From positions 4,191-68,190 of the forward strand of contig CAYRVH010000011.1 of NCBI GenBank assembly GCA_964427855.1: 64,000 nt of DNA. Direction: 5' to 3'. Source of the stretch: JAUPKT01 sp964427855 (lineage in GTDB: Bacteria; Desulfobacterota; Desulfomonilia; Desulfomonilales; Desulfomonilaceae). Position numbers and translations under genes: made by a program. Positions 60,735 through 64,000 of this stretch are shown piece after piece (the first letter of the stretch is position 1; each line of letters begins with the position of its first letter). The notes beneath the pieces were generated by a model. That model had not been told where the DNA came from. It saw only the letters and a program-made list of their open reading frames with translations, and made no database searches.

Positions 60735-62183
60735 TCACGCGGGGGGCTCTTGAAGTCGAACAAGCACCCACTCTTCGGTGCGATATTTCCCAAGGTGTAC
60801 CAAAACCTTGGTCTCATCCAGGGTGAGATTGTACAGCCCTGTTTCCAGAATGACAGAATGATCCTGATCGTCGGCGAAGGTCCATATTGCTCGCTGGGTC
60901 TTTTTTTCCACGATGCCGCGTATGGGTTTTGCCGCGTCGTTGGTGGCGTTGTAGTACGTGCCCTCGATGATGCCATCTTTATTGACTGCCATTTGCAGAA
61001 TCATGTCGGATGCTTCGCCGGCAGCGGGTTTAAGGGCGAAGACCCCCAAGGGCATCCATTGGTACGGATCGTCACGCACGGCAGGAATATTTGACACGAT
61101 CCTCGCTGCCCGGTTGTAATATTCATCACCGCGACACAGACGTTGGCCATTCAAGATGACGTAGCCATTGTCGTAGTAGAGGTTGTTGCCGTAGTCATAG
61201 TAGAGTGCGGGCGCCCAGTTCCAGGAAATCCACGACGTCAACAACCCCCATGTTGCCGGCCGCCACCAATAATTCCATGGCTGATGGGGCCACACGTGGC
61301 TGTGCCAATAGTAAGGTTTGAGGTTCGTATGATGCATCATCCACGGCTCATCAAAGATCTGCTGGTAGCGGTGGGTGTAGGTTTCTCGTATGCGCCCGGC
61401 GTCGTTTTGAGACGCGTCATGTGTACGAGGGCCTTTGCCGGGATAGTAGGCCGCGCTCCCTTCGGGCCCGTGTTGACGAGGCTTGTCTTTGTTCAGGAAG
61501 TGGTCCAAGGCGATGGCGCCTGCAGCCACCCCTACGGCCCCGGGTCCGAGCTTGCCAAGATCGGGCTTCGAGCCGCCCACATCCGTCTTCGGGAGCTTGA
61601 GAAAGTTTCGAACCTGTTCAGGCGTCAGTTTATGTCCTTGACCACGCTGAGGTTGAACACCGTGGGTCGGCAATCCTTGTGCGCCAGGCATGGCGTGCTG
61701 CCCTTGGCCTGGGTGTACGGGATGGCCTGAGGGAGGCTGTCCCATTGCTGGGGGCGCGCCGCGTCTTGGTTCTTGTGGGAGCGTCTGCTGCTTGGGAGGC
61801 CGCGTATCCTGAAGCGGCTTTACCGCTTGGGGCTTGATACGGAGCCTTTCCTGGATCGCTGTGGGCTCGGCGTACCCCTCGGCCGGTTTTTGAACTGGTT
61901 GCGCCTTCACGGCATCGACTTTCGGGGCGTGCCGCTGTTCCGGAGTAACGGGCTTGGTATATCCCCCACCATGCGGCGCAGAAGGCCTCTCCGAACCGTG
62001 GGTGTTAATGGGGGGTTGATGGAGTGTAGGGGATCCGCTGGGCGTCCCGCCGCTGTGTTCCCGGCGAGTGTCCTCCCTGCCCCCACCTTTGTCTCCAAAG
62101 CCGTTAAAGCCGTGAGCATTGTTCAGGGCAAAAAACACCACCAGCATCGCTACCGACGCCGTTATTCTGCAGCATGTTTTCAT
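60735..62183 (-). CDS. Mu-protocadherin-like putative cell-surface protein
   Basis: 482 aa. Signal peptide (MKTCCRITASVAMLVVFFAL) then ~200 residues rich in Pro, Gln, Gly and His (low complexity), a GAVGVAAGAIALDHFLN segment, a Trp/Tyr/His-rich block (HSHVWPHQPWNYWWRPATWG, YYDYGNNLYYDNGYVILNGQ) and a C-terminal beta domain (GTYYNATNDAAKPIRGIVEK, ILETGLYNLTLDETKVLVHL). The Tyr/Trp block matches proteins annotated as mu-protocadherin-like cell-surface proteins, mostly in planctomycetes. Function unknown. GGAGA 7 nt before ATG. Confidence 0.7.
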   Translation of the reverse strand: MKTCCRITASVAMLVVFFALNNAHGFNGFGDKGGGREDTRREHSGGTPSGSPTLHQPPINTHGSERPSAPHGGGYTKPVTPEQRHAPKVDAVKAQPVQKPAEGYAEPTAIQERLRIKPQAVKPLQDTRPPKQQTLPQEPRRGAPPAMGQPPSGHPVHPGQGQHAMPGAQGLPTHGVQPQRGQGHKLTPEQVRNFLKLPKTDVGGSKPDLGKLGPGAVGVAAGAIALDHFLNKDKPRQHGPEGSAAYYPGKGPRTHDASQNDAGRIRETYTHRYQQIFDEPWMMHHTNLKPYYWHSHVWPHQPWNYWWRPATWGLLTSWISWNWAPALYYDYGNNLYYDNGYVILNGQRLCRGDEYYNRAARIVSNIPAVRDDPYQWMPLGVFALKPAAGEASDMILQMAVNKDGIIEGTYYNATNDAAKPIRGIVEKKTQRAIWTFADDQDHSVILETGLYNLTLDETKVLVHLGKYRTEEWVLVRLQEPPA

Positions 62184-62554
62184 TGACGATTCTCCATGGG
62201 TGAGCGGATCTCTTTGCTGTCTTCGTCCGCATGGCGCCAGGCAGCAAGGGATCTCGTTTCTCGCGGCTCGCCATGCGGGCAGCCGCGAGGTATTTCTCTA
62301 TTGGGGTGAGTGTCATGGGGATGCTGCTGTCACCCCATTTGAGTTGTATCAGTTCCAAGACCCGTCAGGGTCATATCTTTCACGTTGTAGGTGAGGGACA
62401 CTTGTGAAGGTCAAAAGTTTCTTTTGTTTTGCCCTCATGGGTGACTACATTAAAAAATAATACCATCTTGGAATGAGAGAAACGCAACTTTAGACTTTGC
62501 AACTCGTCAATATTTTAGTATTATCACGTCATACGCATGAAACAGGAGGACTGC
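62184..62554. other. Intergenic region between divergent secreted-protein genes
   Basis: 370 bp, AT-rich toward 62440-62540. Contains the promoter at 62497-62524; nothing else recognised. Confidence 0.4.
62497..62524 (+). promoter_or_regulatory. Promoter of the following secreted-protein gene
   Basis: -35 TTGCAA (62497-62502), 16-nt spacer, -10 TATTAT (62519-62524), 30 bp before the ATG at 62555. Confidence 0.55.
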
Positions 62555-63019
62555 ATGAGCTACGGTAAGACCAAGGTCTTTGGTGGGGTGGTGGTGTGCA
62601 TGCTTCTGATGTTGGGCATGGCTACATTGGCGTCGGCAAAGATCCCCGAAGGCTTCAGAGATATTAAGTTGGGAATGGAGAAGAACCAGGTTTTGGAGCT
62701 GTTAAAGAAAAGTCCGCGCCATTTCTCCTATGATGAATTGGGAGGACAAATCGGCGAAATCATCCGCGGGGATGACCTTTTTCGCTATGCCACCTACCGT
62801 TTTGATGACAAGGGGGTGCTGGTGGAAATTCGGCTCCACATGCGAGAGATCTTGGGTAAAGAGCGAGTCCTGGAGGTATTTAACGCCCAGTACGATCTCA
62901 AGTTAGGATCCGTTCCAAAGGCTGTTGAATCAGGGGTGAGCATCGAGGTACAAGACAACAGCTTGGTGATGAGGATCATTCCGAACAGGGAGACTCACGC
63001 CTCCAAAGGAAAGCCGTAG
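62555..63019 (+). CDS. Secreted protein of unknown function
   Basis: 154 aa. Signal peptide (VFGGVVVCMLLMLGMATLAS, ending ASA). Mature part starts KIPEGFRDIKLGMEKNQVLE LLKKSP, a pattern seen in small periplasmic beta-type domains where a conserved LGM..EV/VL helix precedes a sheet (YRFDDKGVLVEIRLHM). No Cys in the mature protein, no catalytic motif seen. ATG 62555 with AGGAGG 5-6 nt before; an upstream in-frame ATG at 62537 lacks a site. Confidence 0.65.
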   Translation: MSYGKTKVFGGVVVCMLLMLGMATLASAKIPEGFRDIKLGMEKNQVLELLKKSPRHFSYDELGGQIGEIIRGDDLFRYATYRFDDKGVLVEIRLHMREILGKERVLEVFNAQYDLKLGSVPKAVESGVSIEVQDNSLVMRIIPNRETHASKGKP

Positions 63020-63050
63020 TGAGGGTACGCGGCGAGAGGACAGAAGCATC

Positions 63051-64000
63051 TTGAGCGCCCGATACAAACATGCGCTCTGTTTGCACCCCTATTACAGAGA
63101 TAGCCACTCCGGATCATTGGGTCTCGCAATATTTCCGCCCGTAGGATTGGAGTACATAGCAGCAGCCTTGAGGGGCGTCGTGGAGAGGGTGACCTTTGTC
63201 GATCTTAGGCTCCCCGGTCCGCTTAGAGAACCTGCCGCGTTGCAGTCTTTTATCGCAGAGAACATAGATTTACTGTGCATCAGCATCAACTGGGAGTACC
63301 ACTTCTCGGAGGTTTGTCAACTCGTCAATACCTTGCCTCATCACGTGGTCACCGTGGTCGGAGGGAAACAGGCCACAGATAACGTAGAAGCCATCTTCGA
63401 GGCTTGTCCGCACGTGGACGTCGTGGTGCGAGGCGAAGGCGAAGAGAGCGTCGTAGAGATAGCTCAAGGCAGGCCGCGAGAGCTCATTAAGGGCATATCT
63501 TATCGATCTCAGGAAGGGGTGGTACACAACCCCAACAGGCCCTTGCCCGAAGTAGATGTCTATCGGTTTCCCGACCGAAATCTCAGGTCGCAGCGCTATC
63601 ACATGAACATCGGCGGCTACGCCCTTCGCGGGCAGGAGTTCGACATCATTTTGACCTCCCGCGGGTGCCCTTATAATTGCAAATTTTGCACCTTTAATCT
63701 CAATCCTCTCGGACAGAAAAGGACTTATTCTGCTCGTTCCATTGAATCAGTGATGGAAGAGCTTCGTCAGGTAACAGCTCAGATAGTCCTGATTGCAGAC
63801 GAAAACTTTTTTGTCAATCCCCGCCGCGCCAAACAGATATGCGATCGTATTACGGCAGAAGGGATTCACAAGAGTTTCATCGTACAATCGCGTATAGAGA
63901 TTTATCAGTATCCCGATGTGTTAGAATCGGCAGCGAAGGCTGGCGTGAAAGTTTTTCTTTTTTTTTTCGAGTCGCCGCAGGATCGTATCCTCGAGCAATT
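63051..64000 (+). CDS. B12-binding radical SAM protein (3' end beyond window)
   Basis: At least 316 residues. N-terminal cobalamin-binding-like Rossmann domain (PPVGLEYIAAALRG, VTFVDLRL, LLCISINW, VVTVVGGKQA, VVVRGEGEESVVEIAQ), then the radical SAM core with SRGCPYNCKFCTFN (Cys206, 210, 213; CX3CX2C) and SIESVMEELRQV, IVLIADENFFVN. Resembles BchE/HpnP/methyltransferase-type enzymes that use B12 and SAM together; substrate not inferable. TTG start, as no ATG/GTG in frame follows the preceding stop. Likely co-transcribed with the gene before it (31 bp). Confidence 0.88.
   Translation, partial: MSARYKHALCLHPYYRDSHSGSLGLAIFPPVGLEYIAAALRGVVERVTFVDLRLPGPLREPAALQSFIAENIDLLCISINWEYHFSEVCQLVNTLPHHVVTVVGGKQATDNVEAIFEACPHVDVVVRGEGEESVVEIAQGRPRELIKGISYRSQEGVVHNPNRPLPEVDVYRFPDRNLRSQRYHMNIGGYALRGQEFDIILTSRGCPYNCKFCTFNLNPLGQKRTYSARSIESVMEELRQVTAQIVLIADENFFVNPRRAKQICDRITAEGIHKSFIVQSRIEIYQYPDVLESAAKAGVKVFLFFFESPQDRILEQ

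Noticed and set aside
1..64000. tRNA, rRNA and CRISPR arrays
   Set aside because: I looked for T-loop sequences, rRNA-like segments and regularly spaced direct repeats and saw none. The repeats found are dispersed, not tandem.

Overview
This is a 64 kb piece of a Gram-negative chromosome. Outer-membrane biogenesis genes (lptD, an LpxL-type acyltransferase, lnt, a PagL-type lipid A deacylase, several beta-barrels) are mixed with housekeeping genes. Tandem acyl-CoA dehydrogenases plus a thiolase, a NifX/NifB-type cofactor protein beside a sigma-54 activator, and B12/radical-SAM and PflX-type proteins suggest an anaerobe of the Desulfobacterota (old Deltaproteobacteria, Syntrophobacter/Desulfomonile-like). 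That placement is inference from gene content. Five runs of 21-28 N lie inside four genes; they mark assembly gaps and shift the apparent reading frame.

Layout. 1-1632: secreted choloylglycine-hydrolase-type amidase (cut by the window edge) and an outer-membrane protein. 2.2-6.3 kb: PBP1A and mnmA. 7.0-12.4 kb: PAC2 protein, RsbRD_N-like protein, PflX-type radical SAM enzyme, proS. 12.7-16.2 kb: small secreted Gly/Tyr protein, then a metal operon (ArsR repressor, Cys-rich 54-aa peptide, P1B ATPase without its own HMA domain) and a YnfA protein. 16.3-19.3 kb: accessory scar with an IS3 transposase relic, a fic gene flanked by repeated operator-like motifs, an hsdM 3' remnant and an integron-type integrase relic. 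19.3-20.8 kb: Tat-type superoxide dismutase and sfsA. 21.2-30.8 kb: a long minus-strand run, folC-lptD-sigma54 activator-nifX-like-rsmD-coaD-aminotransferase-surE-rnc, with several ATGA overlaps. 30.9-31.9 kb: putative alpha/beta-hydrolase lipoprotein. 32.7-37.1 kb: tetR-acd-acd-thiolase operon. 37.5-39.3 kb: outer-membrane protein whose 3' end abuts an antisense fragment of a FecCD permease. 39.5-46.1 kb: KefB-type antiporter, small membrane protein, flavodoxin-family protein, CoA-disulfide-reductase-like enzyme, ruvA, ruvC, yebC. 46.3-49.1 kb: ruvB-mutL, divergent. 49.8-54.2 kb: corC-lnt-(AI-2E)-rsmI. 54.6-64 kb: PagL-like enzyme, unknown cytosolic protein, argS, SPOR protein, LpxL-like acyltransferase, three secreted proteins, and a B12-binding radical SAM protein running off the end.

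Intergenic DNA is rich in dispersed repeats: seven copies of a ~150-bp repeat (A) and three copies of a MITE-like element (B) with perfect 10-bp terminal inverted repeats GTCATTTCGA/TCGAAATGAC. I saw no tRNA, rRNA or CRISPR array. The observations most worth a second look are the operator-like motifs around fic in the island scar, the split metal-binding peptide/ATPase operon, the possible frameshift at the lptD start, and the altered Walker B of the sigma-54 activator.
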